From assembly GCA_013001935.1 (NCBI GenBank), contig JABDKZ010000475.1, forward strand, positions 1 through 6,632: 6,632 nt of DNA. The letters are read 5' to 3'. This document shows, piece by piece, positions 1 through 6,632 of this stretch. This stretch comes from Maribacter sp. (lineage in GTDB: Bacteria; Bacteroidota; Bacteroidia; Flavobacteriales; Flavobacteriaceae). The position numbers and the translations under genes were made by a program. The notes below the pieces were generated by a model. That model saw only the letters and a program-made list of their open reading frames with translations, made no database searches and was not told the origin of the DNA. The number at the start of each line of letters is the position of its first letter. Within the stretch, counting starts at the first letter, position 1.

Positions 1-1679
1 ACATTCTCGATGCCCTCCAAGACTCCCATTTCACTTATGAGATCGCTCGTTATAACCTTGAGATAAATCTAGACCCCGTAGAACTAAAAGACAAGTGCTT
101 TACCCAAATGGAAGAACAGTTACGGGCCTTGTTGAAAAAGGCCATGCGAACTGCCGATACATTCGATACCCAAGTTTTGCTTACCGGTATTTTACCGACC
201 ATTGGCCTCAATGAGCTTTCCTTGGAATTCATGTCTCCCAGTATCCGATATGAGTTGTTGAACGAAGCTATAAAACATATACGGAAGAAAGATTTTGAGT
301 TTCACATTCGAGGGGTAGACGAACTTTCGATTAACCATGATTCTGTTTTGTTTGAGGCGTGCAATACCAGTTTTCAACTGCACTTGCAGATTCCTCCAAA
401 TGATTTTGTGGCCAGTTACAATTGGGCCCAGGCTATCAGTGGGCCCATTCTGGGCATTGCCGCCAATTCACCATTGTTGTTGGGCAGGGAACTTTGGAGC
501 GAGACACGTATCGCCCTGTTTCAACAGAGTACGGACACCCGAAGTTCTACCTACTCCCTTAGGGATAAACAAGCCAGGGTAACCTTTGGTAGCGCTTGGG
601 TAAAAGACGCTATCGTAAATATCTACAAAGACGATATATCAAGGTATGAAATCATAATGGATACCGCTATAGAAAAGAATTCACTAGAGGAATTAAGAAG
701 CGGTAAAATCCCAAAACTTAAGGCCTTAAACCTGCATAATGGCACCATCTATCGCTGGAACAGACCATGCTATGGTGTTGCGAACAATAAGCCGCACATT
801 CGAATAGAAAATCGATATATTCCCTCTGGGCCAACGGTGTTGGACGAAATGGCCAACTTTGCTTTTTGGGCAGGATTGATGATGGGCAGGCCTGCAAAGT
901 TTGATGATATGCCCAACCAAATGACCTTTCGGGATGTTAAGGACAATTTTATTATGGCGGCCCGGTATGGTAGCAATAGCGTAATGCACTGGATGGATGC
1001 TACCATACCGACCCGTGATTTGGTTACCAAAGAGCTGCTACCCATAGCCTATAGGGGATTGGAGAAGGCTGGCATTGACAGGGCCGATATAGAACGTTTA
1101 TTGGGAATCATTGAAAAAAGGGCAAATGGTTTCAACGGGGCTGAATGGAATATCAGAAACTATCGTTCGCTTAAAAAAAAGGTAAAGCAAGATGATGCGC
1201 TCGTCACCTTGACCAAAGCAATATACGAAAATCAGCAAACGGGGCGGCCGGTCTCTGATTGGCCCATGCTTGAAACAAAAAAGAGGTTCGAAATTGAACA
1301 GAACGCATTTTTGGTGAAACACCTCATGTCTTCACGGCTATTCATTGTGAATGAAAATGACTTGGCCGATATGGCCACGAGCATCATGCGATGGAAAAAC
1401 ATCCATCACGTTCCCGTAGTCGACGACGATCACGAACTGTGTGGCCTGCTCACTTGGAGCCATATGAAGGCCCATATAAAGGAGAAATCCGATACGACCA
1501 ACATTAAGGTGTCTGACATTATGGTTGACCAAGTCATCAAGGTTGATCCGAATACCAAAATCAAGAAAGCAATTCAGTTAATGCAAAAGCATAAGATCGG
1601 ATGCCTACCCGTAGTAGATGAGTATAGGCTTGCAGGAATCATCACCAAAAAAGATTTGGCAGGGCAATGGGATGCTTAA
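1..1679 (+). CDS. Glutamate-cysteine ligase-like (GCS2) protein with C-terminal CBS domain pair, 5' partial
   Basis: The reading frame is open from base 3, with 35 codons before the first ATG at 108, and those codons already look like the family (ARYNLEIN resembles the substrate-site strand of YbdK/EgtA-type ligases). The Met at 108 is therefore internal and the true start lies outside the window. Numbering from that Met, residues 1 to about 390 resemble the GCS2 carboxylate-amine ligase fold: SFQLHLQIP near 88-96, AANSPLLLGRELWSETR near 118-134, and PHIRIENRYIPSGPT near 229-243. A CBS pair follows, with CBS1 about 405-460 (HHVPVVDDDHELCGLL) and CBS2 about 467-521 (IGCLPVVDEYRLAGIITKKDL). GCS2 enzymes join an amino acid to the gamma-carboxyl of glutamate using ATP, and CBS pairs usually bind adenine nucleotides. 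A cytoplasmic ligase with nucleotide-sensing control is inferred; the substrate is unknown. There is no signal or membrane segment in the visible part. The stop is TAA. Confidence 0.78.
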   Translation, partial: ILDALQDSHFTYEIARYNLEINLDPVELKDKCFTQMEEQLRALLKKAMRTADTFDTQVLLTGILPTIGLNELSLEFMSPSIRYELLNEAIKHIRKKDFEFHIRGVDELSINHDSVLFEACNTSFQLHLQIPPNDFVASYNWAQAISGPILGIAANSPLLLGRELWSETRIALFQQSTDTRSSTYSLRDKQARVTFGSAWVKDAIVNIYKDDISRYEIIMDTAIEKNSLEELRSGKIPKLKALNLHNGTIYRWNRPCYGVANNKPHIRIENRYIPSGPTVLDEMANFAFWAGLMMGRPAKFDDMPNQMTFRDVKDNFIMAARYGSNSVMHWMDATIPTRDLVTKELLPIAYRGLEKAGIDRADIERLLGIIEKRANGFNGAEWNIRNYRSLKKKVKQDDALVTLTKAIYENQQTGRPVSDWPMLETKKRFEIEQNAFLVKHLMSSRLFIVNENDLADMATSIMRWKNIHHVPVVDDDHELCGLLTWSHMKAHIKEKSDTTNIKVSDIMVDQVIKVDPNTKIKKAIQLMQKHKIGCLPVVDEYRLAGIITKKDLAGQWDA

Positions 1680-1695
1680 TGTACTATGCAATACC

Positions 1696-3120
1696 TTAAC
1701 CTTTAGGCCTGATATTAGCATTCAGGCGAAAGAAATTATGTGGATCGAATTTGGTCTTTATAGCTACCAGCTTTTCATAATTTGGGCCAAAAGAATCCTT
1801 GGCAAGGTGGTCTGATCCACTCATATCGCTATTAAAATTAAAATAGACCTGACCTTTTGAATGTTGCCGAAGCTCTTTAAAGAAATCCCGGGTCCATTGT
1901 ATATTATGATCATTCTGGCTTGCATCTTCCCACATCGTGTCTATACTAACCAGAAACCGTGCACTTCTATCGCCAAAAGCCGTGTCCTCTGTTGGCACTT
2001 TGCCAATAGCCCCATGAAGATTCCGGATGGAAATCAATGATTGAGGGGCAGGGGATTGATTGGCCCTGTCAAGAATCAACTTCTGCAAGGACTCGGACAA
2101 ATCATCTACGTAAAGGGATTTCCAATAGCTGTTCAGAACGCCCTTCTCCAAAAATGGATCAAACATTTGCTGCACAGCACCGTATGGGTAAATATTGCTC
2201 AAATCTAAAAATGGCTCAGCCACCTCGCGGAAAGGTTGCAGTACTTTTTGACCTTCTTCCGCTGAACCGAAATACAAGGCCGCTAAAACTGTTACAGGCG
2301 TACCATGCATTTCCTCAGGGAAAGCTGGATGGGCAGGGACAGACCAATGTATACAATCGCTTGTTATTTCATCGGGCAGCTGTCGCGTATACTGCACCCA
2401 CCACTTCATCACTTTTTCACCCACATCACGAGGATACATACAGGAAACAAACATTACCTCAGGACCTAAATCATAGAGCTTAAATTCAAAGGATGTTACG
2501 ATACCAAAATTGCCACCTCCTCCTTTTATCGCCCAGAATAAATCCTGATTTTCAGATTCAGAGACGTGAATATATTTCCCATCAGCAAGGACCATATTAG
2601 CTCCCACAATATTATCAATACTCATTCCAACCTTACGGCGCAGCCAGCTTAAACCACCACCTAAGGTAAGCCCCCCAACCCCGGTTTCAGAGACCACCCC
2701 ACCCGGGCAAACCAAGCCAAACGCCTGAGTTTCCCGGTCAACATCTGCCCAGGTAGCGCCTCCCTCGATTACAGCAGTTTTGTTTTTTGGGTCAACCAAA
2801 ACCGTACGCATATGCGACAAGTCTATTACCAAACCGCCATCATTCATGGCATTTCCCGCAACATTATGCCCGCCACCTCGTACCGCCACCAAAAGCTTGT
2901 TCTTTCGGGCGAAGTTAACTGCTTGGATAACGTCATGCACTCCGGTGCACTGAGCTATCAAACCAGGATGCTTGTCAATCATTTTATTCCATAATTGCCG
3001 TTCTGATTCATATTCCGTGTCATCAGAACTGAATATTGAACCAGCAAATCCGACTCGGAATTCCTCTAAAATTGTACTATCGACTTCCTTGGTATTCGCG
3101 GTTAATGGGTTCGTTTCCAT
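1696..3120 (-). CDS. FAD-linked oxidase, berberine bridge enzyme-like (monocovalent FAD type)
   Basis: This 474-residue protein has the normal length for a bacterial BBE-like oxidase. An FAD_binding_4 (PCMH) domain covers about residues 53-218. RGGGHNVAGN gives His85, the usual residue for the 8-alpha-histidyl FAD bond. GVGGLTLGGGLSWL (147-160) and ENQDLFWAIKGGGGNFGIVT (190-209) are classic flavin-contact motifs. The BBE C-terminal domain is at about 425-472, with YFNF (426-429) and NYEKLVAIKTKFDPHNFFRL (447-466). The second flavin-linking Cys of bicovalent members appears replaced by Val143, which places the protein nearer 6-hydroxy-D-nicotine oxidase-type enzymes. Family members oxidise alcohols, sugars or amines and pass electrons to O2; the substrate here cannot be read from the sequence. 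No signal peptide is visible, so it is probably cytoplasmic. The start is secure because an in-frame TAA lies three codons upstream (3127-3129) and the next Met is residue 47 or so. The stop converges on the ligase gene 16 bp away. Confidence 0.93.
   Translation of the reverse strand: METNPLTANTKEVDSTILEEFRVGFAGSIFSSDDTEYESERQLWNKMIDKHPGLIAQCTGVHDVIQAVNFARKNKLLVAVRGGGHNVAGNAMNDGGLVIDLSHMRTVLVDPKNKTAVIEGGATWADVDRETQAFGLVCPGGVVSETGVGGLTLGGGLSWLRRKVGMSIDNIVGANMVLADGKYIHVSESENQDLFWAIKGGGGNFGIVTSFEFKLYDLGPEVMFVSCMYPRDVGEKVMKWWVQYTRQLPDEITSDCIHWSVPAHPAFPEEMHGTPVTVLAALYFGSAEEGQKVLQPFREVAEPFLDLSNIYPYGAVQQMFDPFLEKGVLNSYWKSLYVDDLSESLQKLILDRANQSPAPQSLISIRNLHGAIGKVPTEDTAFGDRSARFLVSIDTMWEDASQNDHNIQWTRDFFKELRQHSKGQVYFNFNSDMSGSDHLAKDSFGPNYEKLVAIKTKFDPHNFFRLNANIRPKG
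1701..1732. other. Inverted repeat at the convergent gene junction (possible bidirectional terminator hairpin)
   Basis: GCCTGA (1707-1712) is matched by TCAGGC (1722-1727) across a nine-base loop, and flanking CTTT (1701-1704) can pair with AAAG (1729-1732) beyond a small asymmetric bulge. The hairpin lies inside the last codons of the FAD oxidase gene and starts 22 bases after the stop of the convergent ligase gene. That is a sensible place to end both transcripts. Neither strand has a clear U-tract after the stem, so an intrinsic terminator is not established. The pairing is seen directly; the function is inferred. Confidence 0.33.
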
Positions 3121-3181
3121 ACTTTTTTATTTAGTTGATTTACAGACCTTGACATTGCTATTATTGAAAAAGAGAGTTCTT

Positions 3182-3213
3182 ATAATGTACAAACAGTTAT
3201 GGTAATTTACAAA
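3182..3213 (-). promoter_or_regulatory. Candidate Bacteroidota-type promoter for the FAD-linked oxidase
   Basis: On the minus strand, TTTG (3213-3210) fits the -33 element used by the Bacteroidota primary sigma factor. After a 20-base spacer comes TACATTAT (3189-3182), which matches the TAnnTTTG -7 element in TA and TT but not in the last two bases. It lies about 60 bases ahead of the oxidase ATG, in the 169 bp gap after the cyclase stop. The spacing is right but the -7 element is degenerate, so this is only a candidate. The leader just before the ATG is A-rich (AAATAAAAAAGT) with no Shine-Dalgarno sequence, as is common in Flavobacteriaceae. Confidence 0.28.
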
Positions 3214-3289
3214 TCAGCAGGTTTTATCAACAGAAAAGGGCAATATTGTCATAGTCTGGGGCCAGGATAGAACAAGATCTTTACGCATC

Positions 3290-6200
3290 TTACTGCGATT
3301 TTATAAAGCGGTTTGCCAGGGTCAACAATTCCCTATCCTCTAAACGATGTTTTTGAGCAAATAAAAACTCCTTTTCGCTCAAATTCCTTTTTAGATCCTT
3401 TAATAATTCCTGATATTTATTTTCCTCACTTTTTCTAATGGGCGTGCTCAGTTCAGCCCGCATTACCTGTGCATTAAAAAATAGGATTGCAGCTGATTTA
3501 TATTGCCCATCACGCGCAGCAATTTTCGCCGAGATCTCAATTCCTGGAATGAAGCCTAGATAACTTCCATGCTCAATTTCATGTGATAGTAGTCTCCGGC
3601 AACAGGTCTTTACCATTTCTAAATCTCCATATTCCCATTCAATTGAGGCTTGGCTGGCAGTTGTTATATATGTAAAATGTTTTTCGCCTTTCGCTATAAG
3701 TTCCTCTGTCTTACGCATTAAATCTCTCGTGACATCGGGATTCCCCGAGCCAAATTCTGCCAGGGCCATGCAGGTATATGCCATGCCCTTACCAAACACG
3801 ATATTTGCCTCTTCCCCGATTTCACTAATTCTAACACATAGCTCCCTGCATTTATTGTAATCGCCATATTCATAGTAAATAAAACAGAGCCAAATAAGGG
3901 CTGTTTCTTCAAAAATCAGCGATGAACTATTTCTAAAAGTGATAAGGACCTGCTCTAACTGTCTTTCCGCTAGTTTGTATTTCCCCATTAAATAATTGCA
4001 ATAGGCAGTATTTAGGATAGACTGTGCATTTCTACGTTGATCTTTTAATTCTTCGGTGAGCACAAATGTTTGTTCGAAAAACGGTATGGCCTCAAGCGGT
4101 TTTCGTTGCCACATTTTTAACATGCCAATGCTGTTCAATGATGCAACCAATCGCTTTTTATTGGATAAACGTTCAAAAATAACCCTTGCTTCCTGTGTAT
4201 AGACTTCACCTTTCCGAAAATTCCCTACTACGATATGGTACCAGCCAATATCGTTGAGAATCAAACCTAATTGGTTTTTATCATCTTGCTGCCTCCAATA
4301 GACCAGGCAATCTTCAAAAATTAATTCAGATTTATGTCTGGAAAGTGTGAACAAATAGAAAGAAGCCAGGCTTTGTTTTAATTTTAATCGTTCTACCATT
4401 AAAGATGCTGAAACGGGTACTGCCGTTATTTTTTCCAATTGTTGTACCCCTTCACTTGCGGTCATCCCTCTTGAATTCCAAAATGGTATTAATGATTTAG
4501 CAAGGCGGTAAGCCAATGCCATTTCATTCAAATCAATGGCATGATCTATAGCGGCTCTGATATTCGGAAGTTCAGGAGAAACTATGCTATCCCAAACCTC
4601 AGCCTCTGAACTGTAAAAGTGCGGTTCAGCTTCTTCTGTCAACCTAAGATAGTAATTAATGTATGCCTTTTTTACTACGGACTTTTCTTTATATTTCCCT
4701 AGCTCCTCACTGGCAAATTCATTAATGGTTTCTAACATAAAGAATCGGAGCTCATTCGCAGAATCGTCGGTAGACAATAAGCTTTTATCTACTAAGGCCA
4801 TGACCCCCTCGACAATATCCCCGTTTAATAGCTCATTCTCACCACAGATCTCTTCTATCGCTTCCAGGGTGCAACCTCCAACAAACAGGGAAATACATTT
4901 AAAGAGCAGTTGTTCTTCCATTTCCAGCAGATCATAACTCCAGGCAATGGTTTGCCTAATGGTCTGGTGCCTAGGTGGAAATTGCCCGCCACCCTTTAAA
5001 ACATCAAAAGAGGTATTTAATCGTTTAAGCAAGGATTCCGGACTAAATATTTTGGTTCTGGCCGCTGCCAACTCAATACCTAGTGGTAATCCATCTAGTC
5101 GCACGCATATTTCGGCAACAGTTTTTGAGTTCTCATGGGTAAGCGTAAAATTGCGTCTGCTTGCCTGGGCCCTCTGGGTAAACAATGCAACCGAAGGCGT
5201 TTCCTTCAATTCATCCAAGGTATTGGCTTTGTCAAGTATAGGCACTTTGAAAGGGGGTACTTGGTATTCTTTTTCACCCTGCACCTGAAGGATGATCCTA
5301 CTGCTTACAAGAATAGCTAATTCTGTGCAAGCCTTATGCAGTTGATCAATTACATGTGCGGCTTTTATGACATGTTCAAAGTTGTCTAATACCAACAAAG
5401 CCTTCTTTTCCTTAAAAAAGGCAATAAGCACGTCTTCTGAACTAAGCACCGCGTCTTCCTTGAGACCTAAATATGAAACACACTCCAAGGCAACAGCTTC
5501 TGTACTTTTTACAGAAACTAATGGCATCCAGAAGATACCTCCGGGGAATCGATCCACGACCTCCCAGGCCACCTTAACGGAAAGACTGGTCTTCCCTGTA
5601 CCCCCTGGGCCAGTGAGCGTAATTAGTCTATGGGTATTCAGCAAATCACAGATTTCTTCAACCTCTTTCTCTCTTCCTAAAAAAGTAGTAAGTGTTTTTG
5701 GAAACTTTTCGTTGGAAGAGACTTCCCGATGTCCTTTTCCTTTGAGCTCTGAGGGATCCGGCACTATCAATCCCGGGTTAGCTACCGCATACACCTCACT
5801 CGGTTTCGGGATGTTCTTAAAATAGAACTGTCCAAGTGATTTACATTGGAAGTGGCTATGATTTTTTACTTGCCTATATACGGCTTCGGAGATCAGGATC
5901 GCTCCGGGAACGGAAAAAGATTCAATACGGGAAGCAAGATTAACAGCATCTCCCAGAATGTTCCCTTTTTCAAAAACGATATCACCAACGTCTATGCCAA
6001 TGCGTACAGGAACATTAATGGGGGTTTTTAATTGCCCTTGAATCTCAATAGCGCATTCAACAGCATTCACGGAGCTGGAAAAGATACTCAAAGTGCCATC
6101 ACCGAAATAATTGATGATCTTGCCCTCAAACTTTTCATGTTGTTCTTCAATAACCTGCCGATGTCTATCTATTTTCTTACGGGCCGAGGCCTCATCAGTA

Positions 6201-6298
6201 CTCATCAATGCTGTAAAGCCCACCATATCGGTGAACATAACCGCAGCAAGGATTCGTTTGGATTTGTGCATCGTCACATTCTTTGAATGACGTACCAT
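3290..6298 (-). CDS. Class III nucleotidyl cyclase - STAND ATPase - TPR protein
   Basis: The 1002-residue protein has three parts. (1) A cyclase homology domain at about 14-175: the metal-binding Asp residues are D24 (FTDMVGFT) and D67 (FGDG), and N120 and R124 (VNLASRIE) match the transition-state Asn/Arg. The two purine-specifying positions appear to be N63 and N113 instead of Lys/Asp (adenylyl) or Glu/Cys (guanylyl). (2) An NB-ARC/AfsR-type STAND ATPase at about 200-540: Walker A GPGGTGKTS (230-238), Walker B LLVLDNFEHV (301-310), ILVSSR (329-334), GLPLGIELAAAR (403-414) and the winged-helix-like IRQTIAWSYDLL (447-458). (3) A helical TPR-like region from about 560 to the end, with clear units near 679-712, 719-752 and 759-792. 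There is no transmembrane segment and no C-terminal LuxR-type HTH. Synthesis of a cyclic nucleotide in response to a ligand sensed by the STAND/TPR part is inferred. The first in-frame ATG after an upstream TAA (6308-6310) is at 6298. Met10 (6271) immediately precedes the conserved KRILAAVMFTD and is an alternative start. Confidence 0.92.
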   Translation of the reverse strand: MVRHSKNVTMHKSKRILAAVMFTDMVGFTALMSTDEASARKKIDRHRQVIEEQHEKFEGKIINYFGDGTLSIFSSSVNAVECAIEIQGQLKTPINVPVRIGIDVGDIVFEKGNILGDAVNLASRIESFSVPGAILISEAVYRQVKNHSHFQCKSLGQFYFKNIPKPSEVYAVANPGLIVPDPSELKGKGHREVSSNEKFPKTLTTFLGREKEVEEICDLLNTHRLITLTGPGGTGKTSLSVKVAWEVVDRFPGGIFWMPLVSVKSTEAVALECVSYLGLKEDAVLSSEDVLIAFFKEKKALLVLDNFEHVIKAAHVIDQLHKACTELAILVSSRIILQVQGEKEYQVPPFKVPILDKANTLDELKETPSVALFTQRAQASRRNFTLTHENSKTVAEICVRLDGLPLGIELAAARTKIFSPESLLKRLNTSFDVLKGGGQFPPRHQTIRQTIAWSYDLLEMEEQLLFKCISLFVGGCTLEAIEEICGENELLNGDIVEGVMALVDKSLLSTDDSANELRFFMLETINEFASEELGKYKEKSVVKKAYINYYLRLTEEAEPHFYSSEAEVWDSIVSPELPNIRAAIDHAIDLNEMALAYRLAKSLIPFWNSRGMTASEGVQQLEKITAVPVSASLMVERLKLKQSLASFYLFTLSRHKSELIFEDCLVYWRQQDDKNQLGLILNDIGWYHIVVGNFRKGEVYTQEARVIFERLSNKKRLVASLNSIGMLKMWQRKPLEAIPFFEQTFVLTEELKDQRRNAQSILNTAYCNYLMGKYKLAERQLEQVLITFRNSSSLIFEETALIWLCFIYYEYGDYNKCRELCVRISEIGEEANIVFGKGMAYTCMALAEFGSGNPDVTRDLMRKTEELIAKGEKHFTYITTASQASIEWEYGDLEMVKTCCRRLLSHEIEHGSYLGFIPGIEISAKIAARDGQYKSAAILFFNAQVMRAELSTPIRKSEENKYQELLKDLKRNLSEKEFLFAQKHRLEDRELLTLANRFIKSQ

Positions 6299-6302
6299 TA
6301 TG

Positions 6303-6632
6303 TCATCTTAAACCAAGCTTTATGGCGCTCATAAAACCAAAATGAAACGCTTCATGGTACATGGTGAAGTGTATCGCTTCTTCAATATTTTTTATGGTAA
6401 TTCCAAAATATTCAGAGGTATAGGTATTGTATGTCTTGAAACGCCCATCGTTGTAATCGTCAATGAATTGATCAGTAGAGCTGTTTAAACGGTCAATGAT
6501 ATGATCAAAATCTTCTTGCGATGCCTTGCCATCCGGGATGGTACCTCCGCCATAATTAGGCACTAAGTCCTGTACGTAATCGGGCATGGGCAAGCCTGAA
6601 AAGTGATAGAAGACAAAGTGATGGCTCATGAG
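6303..6632 (-). CDS. DinB-like family protein, 5' partial
   Basis: The frame stays open to the window edge (a Leu codon precedes the first visible Met at 6629), so the N-terminus is missing. About 109 residues are seen of a family that normally has 150-170. The visible part includes FSGLPMPDYV near 10-19, a helix KNIEEAIHF near 80-88, and a final MYHEAFHFGFMSAIKLGL. HEAFH gives H92 and H96 (numbered from the Met at 6629), spaced HxxxH like the last two metal ligands of the DinB/YfiT four-helix bundle; the first His should lie in the missing part. Members are divalent-metal proteins, some of them thiol-dependent S-transferases, many of unknown function. The TGA stop lies four bases before the ATG of the cyclase gene, which implies one operon and possible translational coupling. 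The name DinB records homology and does not show a DNA-damage role. The exact substrate is unknown. Confidence 0.8.
   Translation of the reverse strand, partial: LMSHHFVFYHFSGLPMPDYVQDLVPNYGGGTIPDGKASQEDFDHIIDRLNSSTDQFIDDYNDGRFKTYNTYTSEYFGITIKNIEEAIHFTMYHEAFHFGFMSAIKLGLR

Noticed and set aside
2037..2483. Open frame of 148 codons on the plus strand
   Set aside because: It is fully antisense to the well-supported FAD oxidase, and its translation shows no domain or family pattern.
3149..3186. Perfect TTGACA (3149-3154) and TATAAT (3181-3186) on the plus strand
   Set aside because: The 26 bp spacer is far from the 17 bp needed, Bacteroidota do not use this consensus for their main sigma factor, and the only thing downstream is the antisense strand of the cyclase gene.
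3256..3265. CTGGGGCCAG palindrome in the cyclase-oxidase gap
   Set aside because: Four pairs with a two-base loop cannot form a stable hairpin, and no similar site is seen elsewhere in the window.
3274..3291. AAGAT/ATCTT inverted repeat just after the cyclase stop
   Set aside because: A five-pair AT-rich stem with an eight-base loop and no U-tract is too weak to call a terminator.
4947..5825. Long plus-strand open frames (113 and 152 codons) opposite the cyclase-STAND gene
   Set aside because: They lie opposite conserved ATPase and cyclase motifs and are explained as antisense shadows; the translations are low in recognisable structure.
3290..6632. Reading the DinB-cyclase pair as a Pycsar-like anti-phage system
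   Set aside because: Pycsar cyclases are small stand-alone proteins next to a cyclic-nucleotide-gated effector. Here the cyclase is fused to a STAND/TPR module, and neither neighbour has a cyclic-nucleotide-binding, TIR or membrane effector domain.

Overview
This 6.6 kb window looks like chromosomal DNA of a member of the Bacteroidota, most likely a marine Flavobacteriaceae. The base composition is moderately AT-rich. The starts sit behind A-rich leaders rather than clear Shine-Dalgarno sequences. Several proteins (the GCS2-CBS fusion, the DinB-like protein and the cyclase with its KIINYFGDG signature) resemble flavobacterial relatives I remember. This assignment is from memory, not from a search.

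Layout. Positions 1-1679 (+) hold the 3' part of a large gene for a glutamate-cysteine-ligase-like (GCS2) protein that ends in two CBS domains; its start lies before the window. Only 16 bp after its stop comes the stop of a convergent gene, 1696-3120 (-), for a berberine-bridge-enzyme-like FAD-linked oxidase. A gap of 169 bp (3121-3289) carries a weak candidate promoter for the oxidase. Then 3290-6298 (-) encodes a 1002-residue protein made of a class III nucleotidyl cyclase domain, an NB-ARC/AfsR-type STAND ATPase and a long TPR-like helical region. Four bases upstream of its start is the stop of a DinB-like metal-dependent protein, 6303-6632 (-), whose N-terminus lies beyond the window.

How the genes may work together. 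The DinB-like gene and the cyclase gene are almost certainly co-transcribed and perhaps translationally coupled. The oxidase points the same way but is far enough downstream to have its own promoter. The ligase belongs to a different, convergent transcription unit. No mobile element, tRNA, rRNA, CRISPR array or phage gene is visible.

The most noteworthy points are the atypical residues (Asn/Asn) at the two purine-specifying positions of the cyclase domain, its lack of any DNA-binding output domain, and the fusion of a GCS2 ligase with a CBS pair. I see no complete new system. The cyclase gene has no adjacent cyclic-nucleotide effector gene within the window.
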